Program-made: the position numbers and the translations under genes
Assembly: GCA_964648505.1 (NCBI GenBank)
Contig: CAZYMI010000012.1
Location: forward strand, 1 to 57,898
Source of the DNA: CAZYMI01 sp964648505
Lineage (GTDB): Bacteria; Pseudomonadota; Alphaproteobacteria; Micavibrionales; Micavibrionaceae
Reading direction: 5' to 3'
Length of the DNA: 57,898 nucleotides
Notes under the pieces: generated by a model
What the model saw: only the letters and a program-made list of their open reading frames with translations
Told to the model about the DNA's origin: nothing
The model's database searches: none
In this document: in pieces, positions 37,116-45,735 of the stretch
Position numbering within the stretch: the first letter of the stretch is position 1
How the letters are laid out: every line of letters begins with the position of its first letter

Positions 37116-38477
37116 CTACTGTGTGGATGACGAAAAAGAAGAAATGACAGGCTGATCTTGAACTGATGCACGCACCATCCGCCCCTTATCTGAAAGTAAT
37201 AAAATGGGTGCTGTTCCAAGTGCGTAAACATTCATACCATCTGCAGATCTGACAGATGACTGCCATGCAGGGGAAAGTAATGTAAGCGGTGTGCGTAGAT
37301 AAACCGTCTCACCTGTTTTATAAGCTGATGTGCGGCCATCAACGCCTGAAACAATAAGCTTTACTGCATCACTGGGGGCAACCCCATCAAGTACAGATGT
37401 TAAAGTTTTGTCACCTGCCGAGATATTGACGCCACCTTGATCGATAATCGGAGTCGACGCCGCAGGCCCATATTCAGGGACACGAATATCAAGCCTGTAT
37501 TGAACTTCTTCTCGACCCGTACGCAAAGAAAAAGTAACCGGGGTATTCAAATTCACAAGCCGCATGGATAAATTGCCAAAGGCAAAATCAGAAAGCGGTG
37601 TAATGCGCAAAACATGAGAGCCTGATTCAGGCTGCACAACTTCAAAATTACCCGCCCATGAAATATCTTGAACAGACCACGGTTGGCCTGTGATATCCAC
37701 CATGGATATTGTTGTAACGTGACCGACAGCAAGCTTGATTGTAACAGGCGGCTGGCCTGGATCTAAAGACACAGTTGTAAATGTAACTTCAGGTTTTGGA
37801 TAAGGAAACAAAGGCGTTTCAACCGCTTCATTTGTTTTATCTTGGGTTTGCAAAAGCCTACGGATTTGATCCGTATTCATGGGGAAAATACCCTGTACAG
37901 CCGCATTATATGCATCTTCCTTGATTTTAGCTTGCTGCTGTTCTTGATTAAAAGCGGGCTCATTTAAAAGGCTTTCATCAATAGGTGGGGCGACACCGGG
38001 CAGTGGTAAATTATTGATAGCATCATCTTGTGTCTGTTCAATTGCTGCATTGGGCGCAATACCGGCATTGCGCAAAAGCTGCTCTGGGGTCAACGCCGAA
38101 TTTTGAGCGTCTTGCGGTTCTTGATCAGCTTGTTGTTCTTGGGGTTGCGCCGCTTCCTGTGGAGCATCAATTTGCGGCACTTGTGCTTGCTGTGTTTGTG
38201 CAGCATCGCTTCCGTTAATGACAGCAGGTTCATTTGATTGCGGATAGCTTTGATCTTGTGCACCTTCAACATTAAGTGTCTCTGTCGGAGTTAAAGCTTC
38301 TTCACTTGGCTGGGCATTAGACACAATTTCAGGAGCCGGCGGAATGGGTCCGGCAAAAACAGGAAGTCCGTAAAAAAATGTAAGCGTCAGACAGGCTACA
38401 AAAATCTGCCTTGCTCTTTTATTTCCACTTCTTGATTTCATCGCATTTATGCCAATCTTTGGCTTTTTATTTTTCAT
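37116..38477 (-). CDS. dotH: DotH/IcmK, outer-membrane core protein
   Basis: A 453-residue exported protein: signal peptide with basic N-terminus and IFVACLTLTFFYGLPVFA, then a Gln/Pro-rich region (about 60-145). The conserved DotH domain has VSLDPGQPPVTIKLAVGHVT, ITGQPWSVQDISW, GNFEVVQPESGSHVLRITP and VTFSLRTGREEVQYRLDIRV motifs. In Legionella DotH is part of the outer-membrane ring with DotC and DotD; TraN is the IncI counterpart. I chose the ATG at 38477, with AGGTG upstream, over the GTG at 38486. It precedes dotG by 12 bases. Confidence 0.93.
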   Translation of the reverse strand: MKNKKPKIGINAMKSRSGNKRARQIFVACLTLTFFYGLPVFAGPIPPAPEIVSNAQPSEEALTPTETLNVEGAQDQSYPQSNEPAVINGSDAAQTQQAQVPQIDAPQEAAQPQEQQADQEPQDAQNSALTPEQLLRNAGIAPNAAIEQTQDDAINNLPLPGVAPPIDESLLNEPAFNQEQQQAKIKEDAYNAAVQGIFPMNTDQIRRLLQTQDKTNEAVETPLFPYPKPEVTFTTVSLDPGQPPVTIKLAVGHVTTISMVDITGQPWSVQDISWAGNFEVVQPESGSHVLRITPLSDFAFGNLSMRLVNLNTPVTFSLRTGREEVQYRLDIRVPEYGPAASTPIIDQGGVNISAGDKTLTSVLDGVAPSDAVKLIVSGVDGRTSAYKTGETVYLRTPLTLLSPAWQSSVRSADGMNVYALGTAPILLLSDKGRMVRASVQDQPVISSFSSSTQ

Positions 38478-38579
38478 ACAAAACACACCTGAATTAAGCT
38501 GGAATCAATGATACTGAGCGCATCGGTCTGTGTCACGTTCCGAATTACAAAACGGTTTTTATTTTTACTTGTATTATGG

Positions 38580-39329
38580 TTAATTTCCACCTGCTGTTGC
38601 GATCCATTGCTCAATCCCTATTCCGTTAGGGCTCTCAAGCTTTGAAACCCGAACAATTGTGATGCGCACAAGCTGCTGGCTGCTTTGAGTTTTACTTCCG
38701 GCTTGGAATGTAAATGTCATAGGCAGTTCAACAACCCACTGATAGCGGCCTAAAACCAAGCCTTCTTCAACCAAAATAGGGGCCGATCTGGGCACGGCTG
38801 TTACCACATACTGATTAGCTTCAACTGTTTCGATAAAGCGTGAATTTTGCAAGGCTGTTGTAAAACTTTCCCAGCCTTTTCTTGTAAAATTCCGCGATGC
38901 TTCTTGTAGGCGGCGCTTATAATCAACAAAACTGAAGCTCATAACCTCTGTGGCTGATTGCGCTGTCCAGGACATCAAGGCCGGTACACTTAAATTCGGC
39001 TCCGACAAGGCTACCATCTGAACAAGACGCCCATCTTCTGTTGTAGCAAAATAGCGGTTTTCAGGGCGGTGCGTGTTAAAAAAGACAAGAATAGCAACGA
39101 TTAACCCTAATATAACGAAGGCCTGCAAAATGGCTATTTTTTGCATACTGCGATAGCCGTCACGATAAAACTCATTGCGAATGACAATACGACCTAAAGG
39201 CCCTGAATTTTCATCATTTGCGGATGCCATTGAATCAGGCGCCATCTTCTGCCCTGACGGCGCCTGACCGGCACGCACTGGTCGACGCTTGGTGCCTTGC
39301 TGAGGGGGGGGAGTGCTGGAATTGTTCAT
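38580..39329 (-). CDS. dotI: DotI/IcmL, inner-membrane core protein
   Basis: The 249-residue protein has a basic cytoplasmic tail, one transmembrane helix (IAILQAFVILGLIVAILVFF near 67) and a VirB8-like periplasmic domain. Motifs include NRYFATTEDGRLVQMVALSEP, MSFSFVDYKRRLQ, ARNFTRKGWESF-type residues and the terminal GIGIEQWIA seen in DotI/TraM. It leads the second apparatus block and is divergent from the exported paralogue at 39523 across 193 bases, which must hold promoters for both. Confidence 0.92.
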   Translation of the reverse strand: MNNSSTPPPQQGTKRRPVRAGQAPSGQKMAPDSMASANDENSGPLGRIVIRNEFYRDGYRSMQKIAILQAFVILGLIVAILVFFNTHRPENRYFATTEDGRLVQMVALSEPNLSVPALMSWTAQSATEVMSFSFVDYKRRLQEASRNFTRKGWESFTTALQNSRFIETVEANQYVVTAVPRSAPILVEEGLVLGRYQWVVELPMTFTFQAGSKTQSSQQLVRITIVRVSKLESPNGIGIEQWIATAGGN

Positions 39330-39522
39330 AAAATTAATGTTTCGCCGTGATTTTCTTTTAATCCTAGCATAGACCGCCCTTGCGTCAAACAGCCTGCTTA
39401 TAAAAGGATTTGGAACTCTACCCCCTATTTATGATACAATAAAATTTGAATAAAATTTGAGGTAATGCGGCGGCATCCTACCTCAACCGTGCTTGTTTGT
39501 TGTTTTATATGCTTACTAGGGT

Positions 39523-41040
39523 GTGAATATGGGGCTTTTAGAAAAAATCAAAAAGTTGGGAAAGAAAGCCAAATTTGGGCTTCTTGTGTTGATCGCGTGT
39601 TTTTCTTTTGCGGCACTTCAACCCGCGCAAGCCCAGCTTTCAACAGCGGCCCTGCTGGCAGCAATAAAACAATTCATCATTGATAATGTTATCAATTCCG
39701 CTATTAACGATTTTCTTGCCAAAATTGGGCTTGGCCTTGACCAAGGTTTTGACACCAATGGCGATGGAATTGTTGGTGGGCCTGGGGATATACAACCAGG
39801 ACAAAGCGTAAAAGGGTCGATTGATACCGCAACACAAGAAATTAAACGCTTTTTGCTTGAAGATGTTTGGGAAGACGGAATTTACCCGGCCCTTCAAGCG
39901 ATGACCGAACAATTAACCATCACGATGCTGCATCAGGCACAGCTGATTGGTATGATGATGGATGCGCAAACTCAACTTGAAACACAGCGCACCTTGCAGC
40001 AAATGATGGCCCAAGCCCAAAAAGATTATCTGCCCTCTGAAGCTTTGTGTAAATTTGGAACAAATGTGCGGTCGCTTGCCATGTCTGAACATAAATCGAT
40101 CATCAACCAGATTGCGCTTTCAGAACGCATCCAAAACCGGCAAACTCAAAGCAAAGATCAGCTAACCGTCACCGGAGAGGGTAGCGACATCATCAGCAGA
40201 TGGAGCCAATTCACGAATAATTATTGCGATAAGAAAGATCTAAACGGAGCCCTTGAAAGCAACAATATCTGTAAATTAAGTTCAGGCACACCTGGACGTT
40301 TAAATCGTGATATTGATTTTACCCGCACATTAGATGCGCCCTTAACTTTAAATATCAATTTTGGCTTAAATACAACATCAGCGCCAAAAGGAACAAACGA
40401 AGAGAATACTAACCAGCTCCATCCCAACACAAGATTTGGACCAAATGACGGGGCCAACACTTCAGCTGATGAAGAAGATATTTTAGCGCTGGCCAATAAC
40501 TTATATGCCAGCACCTTGTTTGATGGATTTTCAGGTCCTGAACTTAAAGCGATGGAAAATGATTGTGGTTTGGGGAAGGGTGATTCAATTGGGGCTTGCC
40601 GTAAACTTATTTTATTCCGGTCTGTGATCGCAAAAAGATCTGTCGCGGCGAACTCTTTTAATGCCATCACTGCGATGAAATCGGAAGGCAGCGGTGCTGT
40701 GAATGATTTTATGGTGGCTGCCGTGAAAGAGCTTGGATTTGAAGGAGACGGGAACGGAGACCCCGTTACAAATATTGACCGCTATCTGGGTGTGAACCCC
40801 AGCTATTATGCGCAGATGGAAGTTTTAACAAAAAAACTTTATCAAAATCCAAATTTCTACGTAAATCTTGTCGATAAGCCTGCAAACGTTGCACGCCAGC
40901 AAGCTGCCATGCAGGCTTTTGGTTTGATGCAAGACCGCGATATCTATAATTCAATGTTGCGTCAGGAAATGCTTCTTTCTGTTTTGTTGGAACTTGAGCT
41001 TCAGGTCAATCAGGACGACTTGATTAACGCTACACGCTGA
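39523..41040 (+). CDS. Exported protein of unknown function, paralogue A
   Basis: The 505-residue protein has a signal peptide (basic start, FGLLVLIACFSFAALQPAQAQ). An N-terminal extension follows, with a calcium-loop-like DTNGDGIVGGPGD near residue 76. From about residue 122 the domain shared with the next gene begins: EQLTITMLHQAQLIGMMMDA, TQRTLQQMMAQAQKDYLPSE, ALCKFGTNVRSLA, DIDFTRTLDAP, ALANNLYAS, NFYVNLVDKPANVARQQAAM, LRQEMLLSVLLELEL. Cys residues are conserved. I do not recognise the family. It is divergent from dotI and 20 bases before paralogue B. A surface or periplasmic role with the secretion system (VirB5/TrbJ-like adhesin, or substrate) is a guess from position. Confidence 0.8.
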   Translation: MNMGLLEKIKKLGKKAKFGLLVLIACFSFAALQPAQAQLSTAALLAAIKQFIIDNVINSAINDFLAKIGLGLDQGFDTNGDGIVGGPGDIQPGQSVKGSIDTATQEIKRFLLEDVWEDGIYPALQAMTEQLTITMLHQAQLIGMMMDAQTQLETQRTLQQMMAQAQKDYLPSEALCKFGTNVRSLAMSEHKSIINQIALSERIQNRQTQSKDQLTVTGEGSDIISRWSQFTNNYCDKKDLNGALESNNICKLSSGTPGRLNRDIDFTRTLDAPLTLNINFGLNTTSAPKGTNEENTNQLHPNTRFGPNDGANTSADEEDILALANNLYASTLFDGFSGPELKAMENDCGLGKGDSIGACRKLILFRSVIAKRSVAANSFNAITAMKSEGSGAVNDFMVAAVKELGFEGDGNGDPVTNIDRYLGVNPSYYAQMEVLTKKLYQNPNFYVNLVDKPANVARQQAAMQAFGLMQDRDIYNSMLRQEMLLSVLLELELQVNQDDLINATR

Positions 41041-41059
41041 TTGTAAGGGATAAAGAAGT

Positions 41060-42265
41060 ATGCGCTTCATAAACCGCGCACCGCTTTTAAGTTTTATTGC
41101 TGTTTTATGCAGCCTTGCCCCCATGACAAATAAGGCCCATGCACAAACCGGCTTGGATGATACATTCATACCGGGTTTTCAAGCCATGGCAGAACAGTTA
41201 ACAATCGCCACACTTCATCAGGCACAATTAATCGGAATGATGATTGATGCAAGAACCCAGCTCGATACACAGCGTACCTTGCAAAAAATGATGGCTAAAG
41301 CCAACAAGGATTATTTGCCATCCGAAGCGTTGTGCAAATTTGGAACAGGTACAAAATCAATCGCACAAACGGATCATGCTGCACATATCAAAAAAATTCA
41401 GGTTTCTAATTTTCTGAATGCGCGCCAGACACTTGCAGAAGGGACCGCCGCAGGAGAAGCTGGGGGAAGCGATCATATGAACCGCTTCAGAGAATTTAGA
41501 AAACTTTTTTGTGATAAAGGTGATTTAAACAATAAACTTGGCTTAGTCGGAACACCTGTGTGTACCGCAACAACATCGGAGGTTCGTAATTGGGATATTG
41601 ATTTTACCCGTACGCTCGATGCGAACCCGCTTGTAAAGCTTGATTTTACTGACGCGAATGCAACCCCGCAAGAAAGCGCCATCTTTGCCCTTGGCAGTAA
41701 TTTATACGGCGCAAATTTAGGTGTTTTTTCTTCCCTCAATGCCTCCAAGCTTCCTAGAAATATCGGCCCGCAAAAATCACTTGATCCGAATGCTTCAAAT
41801 TTTATGCGCCTGAGAGAAGTTATTGCCATGCGGTCTGTTGCACAGAATTCTTATGCCTCACAGGTTGCACTAAAAGATCGTGGGGCTGAAGCTGGGGTGA
41901 AACCCTTTATGGAAGCCGCTTTTAAGGGGATGGGTGTTCCTGATGCAGATCTTAAATATTTTTTAGGCGACGCAGGCGAAGGGCCAAGCTATGACACACA
42001 GATGAATTATCTGACCAAAGCCATCTATCAAGACCCTAATTTCTATACAAATTTAATCGATAAACCTATTAATATCGATCGTCAGCGTGCCAGCATGTCT
42101 GCCTTTGGGCTGATGCAAAAGCGCGATCTGGCAACCGCACTCTTGCGCCGCGAAATGCTTTTATCCACCCTGATTGAAGTCAAATTGCGCAACAACCCCA
42201 ATATCAGCCGACCTGCCGTTACAGGTGGCGCTACTGTCCGGGGCGTTATGGGTATCGGTCAGTAA
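41060..42265 (+). CDS. Exported protein of unknown function, paralogue B
   Basis: The 401-residue product has a signal peptide ending NKAHAQT and almost the same domain order as paralogue A from residue 38 on: AEQLTIATLHQAQLIGMMID, TQRTLQKMMAKANKDYLPSE, ALCKFGTGTKSIA, DIDFTRTLDANPL, NFYTNLIDKPINIDRQRASM, LRREMLLSTLIEVKL. It lacks A's N-terminal extension and calcium-like loop. Tandem duplication followed by clear divergence implies both copies have roles. It ends 25 bases before the sigma-54 promoter of flgK. Confidence 0.8.
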   Translation: MRFINRAPLLSFIAVLCSLAPMTNKAHAQTGLDDTFIPGFQAMAEQLTIATLHQAQLIGMMIDARTQLDTQRTLQKMMAKANKDYLPSEALCKFGTGTKSIAQTDHAAHIKKIQVSNFLNARQTLAEGTAAGEAGGSDHMNRFREFRKLFCDKGDLNNKLGLVGTPVCTATTSEVRNWDIDFTRTLDANPLVKLDFTDANATPQESAIFALGSNLYGANLGVFSSLNASKLPRNIGPQKSLDPNASNFMRLREVIAMRSVAQNSYASQVALKDRGAEAGVKPFMEAAFKGMGVPDADLKYFLGDAGEGPSYDTQMNYLTKAIYQDPNFYTNLIDKPINIDRQRASMSAFGLMQKRDLATALLRREMLLSTLIEVKLRNNPNISRPAVTGGATVRGVMGIGQ

Positions 42266-42290
42266 TTTCAATAATATTTCAAAGACTTTT

Positions 42291-42307
42291 GTGGCATTGG
42301 TCTTGCA
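42291..42307 (+). promoter_or_regulatory. Sigma-54 promoter of flgK
   Basis: GTGGCATTGGTCTTGCA matches YTGGCACGNNNNTTGCW. GG at 42293-42294 and GC at 42305-42306 have the required ten-base spacing. The start of transcription would be near 42318, 26 bases before the flgK ATG. Flagellar hook-filament genes are sigma-54 dependent in Caulobacter, and rpoN is in this window. Confidence 0.85.
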
Positions 42308-42343
42308 ACACCCTTCTTTGACGTGACCCAAGGGAGGTATGTC

Positions 42344-44644
42344 ATGGGTGTTTTAGCCCTTGATTCAGCATTATCAGGCCTGCGATCAGCACAAGCGCAG
42401 CTCAGTGTTATCTCATCGAACATCTCAAATGTGTCGACGCCTGGCTATAGCCGGAAAATTTTGCCGCAATCTGCCCGCGTTGCTGCAGGCGAAACCATTG
42501 GCGTACAATCTGATAGAATTATCCGCAATGTTGATGTGTCTATATCGCGTGATTTATGGACCCAAGTCAGCTCCACATCTTCTCTTACAACTAGAAGTGC
42601 CTATTTAAGCCAGATCCAGAATTTCCATGGCGCGCCTGAAGCCAAAGTATCACTTGCGGCTGAAATTGCTGCTTTAAAGGATAGTTTTTCGAACCTGTCT
42701 GATAGCCCTGAAGATGGTTTCCGTTTAGGGGAGACGCTTCGTCAGGCGGGGGATGTTGTTGATAAATTCAATGATTTCGGCAAGCTCATTCAGCAATTAC
42801 GCAATGACGCTGAAGATGAAATTTCTACAATTGCCACGCGCGTAAATGATCGTCTTGCACAAATCGCCGACCTGAACGGCCAGATACGTACAGCAGCCAA
42901 CTTAGGCCGTTCAACAGCAGCCCTTGAGGATCTGCGCGATGGCGCTGTTAAATCAATTGCTGAAGATCTTGAGGTGTCAACATTCCGTCGTGGCGATGGC
43001 GTTTTAGTTGTACAAACAAAAACAGGCGTTCAGCTTGCTGATGAGCGTGTAACAACCGTTTATTTTGAAAAAACTAACCTAGGACCCGGAAATTACTACC
43101 CCTTAAATGTAAATGGATTTTATGTTGGCGGTAATCCTGATGAGGTTCCAACTGCAATCGATGTAACAAAAAGCGCACTGGGCGGCAGACTAGGCCAGTT
43201 ACTTGAGTTGCGCGATAATACTTTACCGCAATATCAAGCTCAAATTGATGAAGCCGCTTTTCGTACAGCGCAACGCTTTGAATCGCAAGGTTTGCGTCTT
43301 TTTACTAATTCATCCGGTACTTTACCTGCGGATAACCCACCTGTTCCAAACCCGCCGGGGCCCTTAACATCTGTTCCTTATGTTGGGTTTGCACAAGAAA
43401 TTCAACTTAATACGAATGTTGTAACAGACCCAACCTTGCTTCGCAGCGGTACAACAGGCGCTTCCGTTCAGTCCGGATCAAGCGAAGTTATTCGCCGCGT
43501 TCTTGAATTTGCGTTCGGTGATATTCAAAGCCAACAGATTACATCACAAAATAATCCGGCAATTCCAGGGATCCCTGATTTGCGCGTTTCATTAAACGGG
43601 GCTGCAAGCGATACGTTACAAGAAAATTTTGGTTTATTCTCAAATAACCAAGTTCTTGGTAACCGTAACCTTTCCCAATATATAACCGATATCAATCTGG
43701 CTTCCGGTAACCCTTTTACGGCAACAACAGATGATTTTACACTGAGGTTTTTCGATACAAGACTAGGGCTAGACACAGGCGCGGTAACAATTGATCTGAG
43801 CGTTGCCGCTGCAGCTTTTCCAATTGGTGGCCCTATCACAGATGCTGCAGACCAGTTAACAACTTATATCAACAGCCTTGTCTGGCCAGCAGGTCTTGCT
43901 GTTACGGCATCTGTTAGTCCTAATGGGCAGCTTCTGATCGAAAGTCGTGGGAACATCGAAATTGGTGCAGGAACAGCCGGTACTGACGGCCTGACCTTTC
44001 TTGGTTTATCAGCAGGAACAGCAACAACAAAAGATCCTTACTTTGATATTCAGGTCGGAAACGATCCAGCACAACGTATTACAATTGAGCCCGGCGATGA
44101 CGAAACAGACCTGATTGCAAAAATTGAAGCCGTAACAGGAATAGGCGTTGGTAATGTTACAATAAGTGCACTTACGGGAGGAATAACAATTCGCCCCGCC
44201 AATGGGGGCGATATTCGCATTACAGGTGGCCCCTTTACATCCGACCCTGCTGCGCCGAACGCTGTTGGTAATATCAATATTGTTCAAGAATTGTTTGGCG
44301 TTCCTAACCCGGTACAAGATATTGGACACCCCGCTTTTAGAACCAGCCAGCTTGGCGCAGGTGTTGATATATCAACGGGTATTGTTGGCTCTCTCTCACT
44401 AATAGATTTTGGACAAAAAATTGTGAATGTTCAATCACAAGATAAAGCACTCGCAGATGCTCAACTAAAAGATGAAGATGCTTATCGTGCTACTCTTGAA
44501 ACACAGCTTAACAACCAATCTGGCGTGAATATCGATGAAGAACTATCAAATCTGATTATTGTGCAAACCGCCTATTCAGCATCTGCACGCGCTGTCACTG
44601 CTGTATCAGATCTGTTTCAAGAATTACTTGATTCTATAAGATAA
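42344..44644 (+). CDS. flgK: Flagellar hook-associated protein 1 FlgK
   Basis: The 766-residue product begins MGVLALDSALSGLRSAQAQL followed by VISSNISNVSTPGYSRK, the flagellar rod/hook signature. It ends with SGVNIDEELSNLIIVQTAYSASARAV, the conserved C-terminal coiled coil. The middle is a long variable beta-rich region, longer than in E. coli (547). AAGGGAGG is an excellent ribosome binding site at the ATG 42344, so the earlier ATG at 42323 is rejected. FlgK joins hook and filament. It is followed by flgL after 11 bases. Confidence 0.95.
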   Translation: MGVLALDSALSGLRSAQAQLSVISSNISNVSTPGYSRKILPQSARVAAGETIGVQSDRIIRNVDVSISRDLWTQVSSTSSLTTRSAYLSQIQNFHGAPEAKVSLAAEIAALKDSFSNLSDSPEDGFRLGETLRQAGDVVDKFNDFGKLIQQLRNDAEDEISTIATRVNDRLAQIADLNGQIRTAANLGRSTAALEDLRDGAVKSIAEDLEVSTFRRGDGVLVVQTKTGVQLADERVTTVYFEKTNLGPGNYYPLNVNGFYVGGNPDEVPTAIDVTKSALGGRLGQLLELRDNTLPQYQAQIDEAAFRTAQRFESQGLRLFTNSSGTLPADNPPVPNPPGPLTSVPYVGFAQEIQLNTNVVTDPTLLRSGTTGASVQSGSSEVIRRVLEFAFGDIQSQQITSQNNPAIPGIPDLRVSLNGAASDTLQENFGLFSNNQVLGNRNLSQYITDINLASGNPFTATTDDFTLRFFDTRLGLDTGAVTIDLSVAAAAFPIGGPITDAADQLTTYINSLVWPAGLAVTASVSPNGQLLIESRGNIEIGAGTAGTDGLTFLGLSAGTATTKDPYFDIQVGNDPAQRITIEPGDDETDLIAKIEAVTGIGVGNVTISALTGGITIRPANGGDIRITGGPFTSDPAAPNAVGNINIVQELFGVPNPVQDIGHPAFRTSQLGAGVDISTGIVGSLSLIDFGQKIVNVQSQDKALADAQLKDEDAYRATLETQLNNQSGVNIDEELSNLIIVQTAYSASARAVTAVSDLFQELLDSIR

Positions 44645-44655
44645 AAGGAAAAACC

Positions 44656-45729
44656 ATGACAAACATCTCAACTTATGGCCAGACAATCGATCAAATTTCA
44701 CGGCTGCGTACCATCAATTTATCCTTGGCTGACTTGACTCGCCAATTATCAAGCGGAAAGAAAGCAACAAACTTTGCTGATCTTGGCAGCCAAAGCCTGA
44801 CATCACAACGCTCCCGCGCACTTTCTGAACAAATCGCTGTTTATAAAAATAATATTCAAAATGGGGAGCGCCGCCTCAAACTAACTTTAAGCGCAATTGA
44901 AGAAATTCAAAAACAGGCAAGCAATGTTGCTGATTCTTTATCGAATCAGTTGCAACAAGGTAATTTAGAACTCGATACCGTTAAAAAAATATCCGATTCC
45001 GCGCAGCGTATTATTTTTGACTTACTACGTGCCAAAGACGGCGACCGTTTCCTTTTTTCAGGCGCGGATTCAGGTAACCCGCCTATCACAGATAATGGCG
45101 TATTGGATACTTTTTTATCAACGGAAATTGAAAATTGGGTAACAGGCACAAACCCTGCTGTTGATACAGACACACTTATTACAAATTATTCAAACACACT
45201 TGATACAGTAATTGGTTATTCGCCCGCAATCAGCGCAGGAAATTCAAAAAATATCTATATCCGAGTCGATACTGCAACAGAAATTGATATCACTGCTTTC
45301 GCAAATGATCCTGGATTTAAAGATATCCTGACAACACTTGGTGTGATCAAAAATCTCAACCTTGATAAAGTTGCCCTTGAAACAGGGGATGACCCCCTCA
45401 CAACCCGCACCGCACCCGGAGCAACAGCGCAAGAACAGAGAGATAATTTCTTTAAAGTTTTTAATGATCTAACAAAAAAATTGACCGACTCTATAGATAA
45501 AATAGATGTGACACGTTTTAAACTAGAAGGCGCGCGGGCGGATATTGATTCAATAAAAAAGCGCCACACCCTTGAACAAAATACACTGATAAATACTATT
45601 TCAGATATAGAAGATGCTGACACAACAGAAGTTGCGGCAAAAATAAACTTTCTGCGTGTTTCACTTGAATCGTCTTATGAAGTGACAGGTATTCTACAAA
45701 GCTTAAATTTATCACGCTTCTTGCGTTGA
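44656..45729 (+). CDS. flgL: Flagellar hook-associated protein 3 FlgL
   Basis: The 357-residue flagellin-like protein has the N-terminal domain TYGQTIDQISRLRTINLSLA, LTRQLSSGKKATNFADLGSQ and a C-terminal D0-like helix (DIEDADTTEVAAKINFLRVSLESSYEV region). AAAGGAAAA precedes the ATG. It forms the second junction ring between hook and filament. It converges with the minus-strand TcpQ-like gene, six bases apart. No other flagellar genes are near. Confidence 0.92.
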   Translation: MTNISTYGQTIDQISRLRTINLSLADLTRQLSSGKKATNFADLGSQSLTSQRSRALSEQIAVYKNNIQNGERRLKLTLSAIEEIQKQASNVADSLSNQLQQGNLELDTVKKISDSAQRIIFDLLRAKDGDRFLFSGADSGNPPITDNGVLDTFLSTEIENWVTGTNPAVDTDTLITNYSNTLDTVIGYSPAISAGNSKNIYIRVDTATEIDITAFANDPGFKDILTTLGVIKNLNLDKVALETGDDPLTTRTAPGATAQEQRDNFFKVFNDLTKKLTDSIDKIDVTRFKLEGARADIDSIKKRHTLEQNTLINTISDIEDADTTEVAAKINFLRVSLESSYEVTGILQSLNLSRFLR

Positions 45730-45735
45730 TCTATT

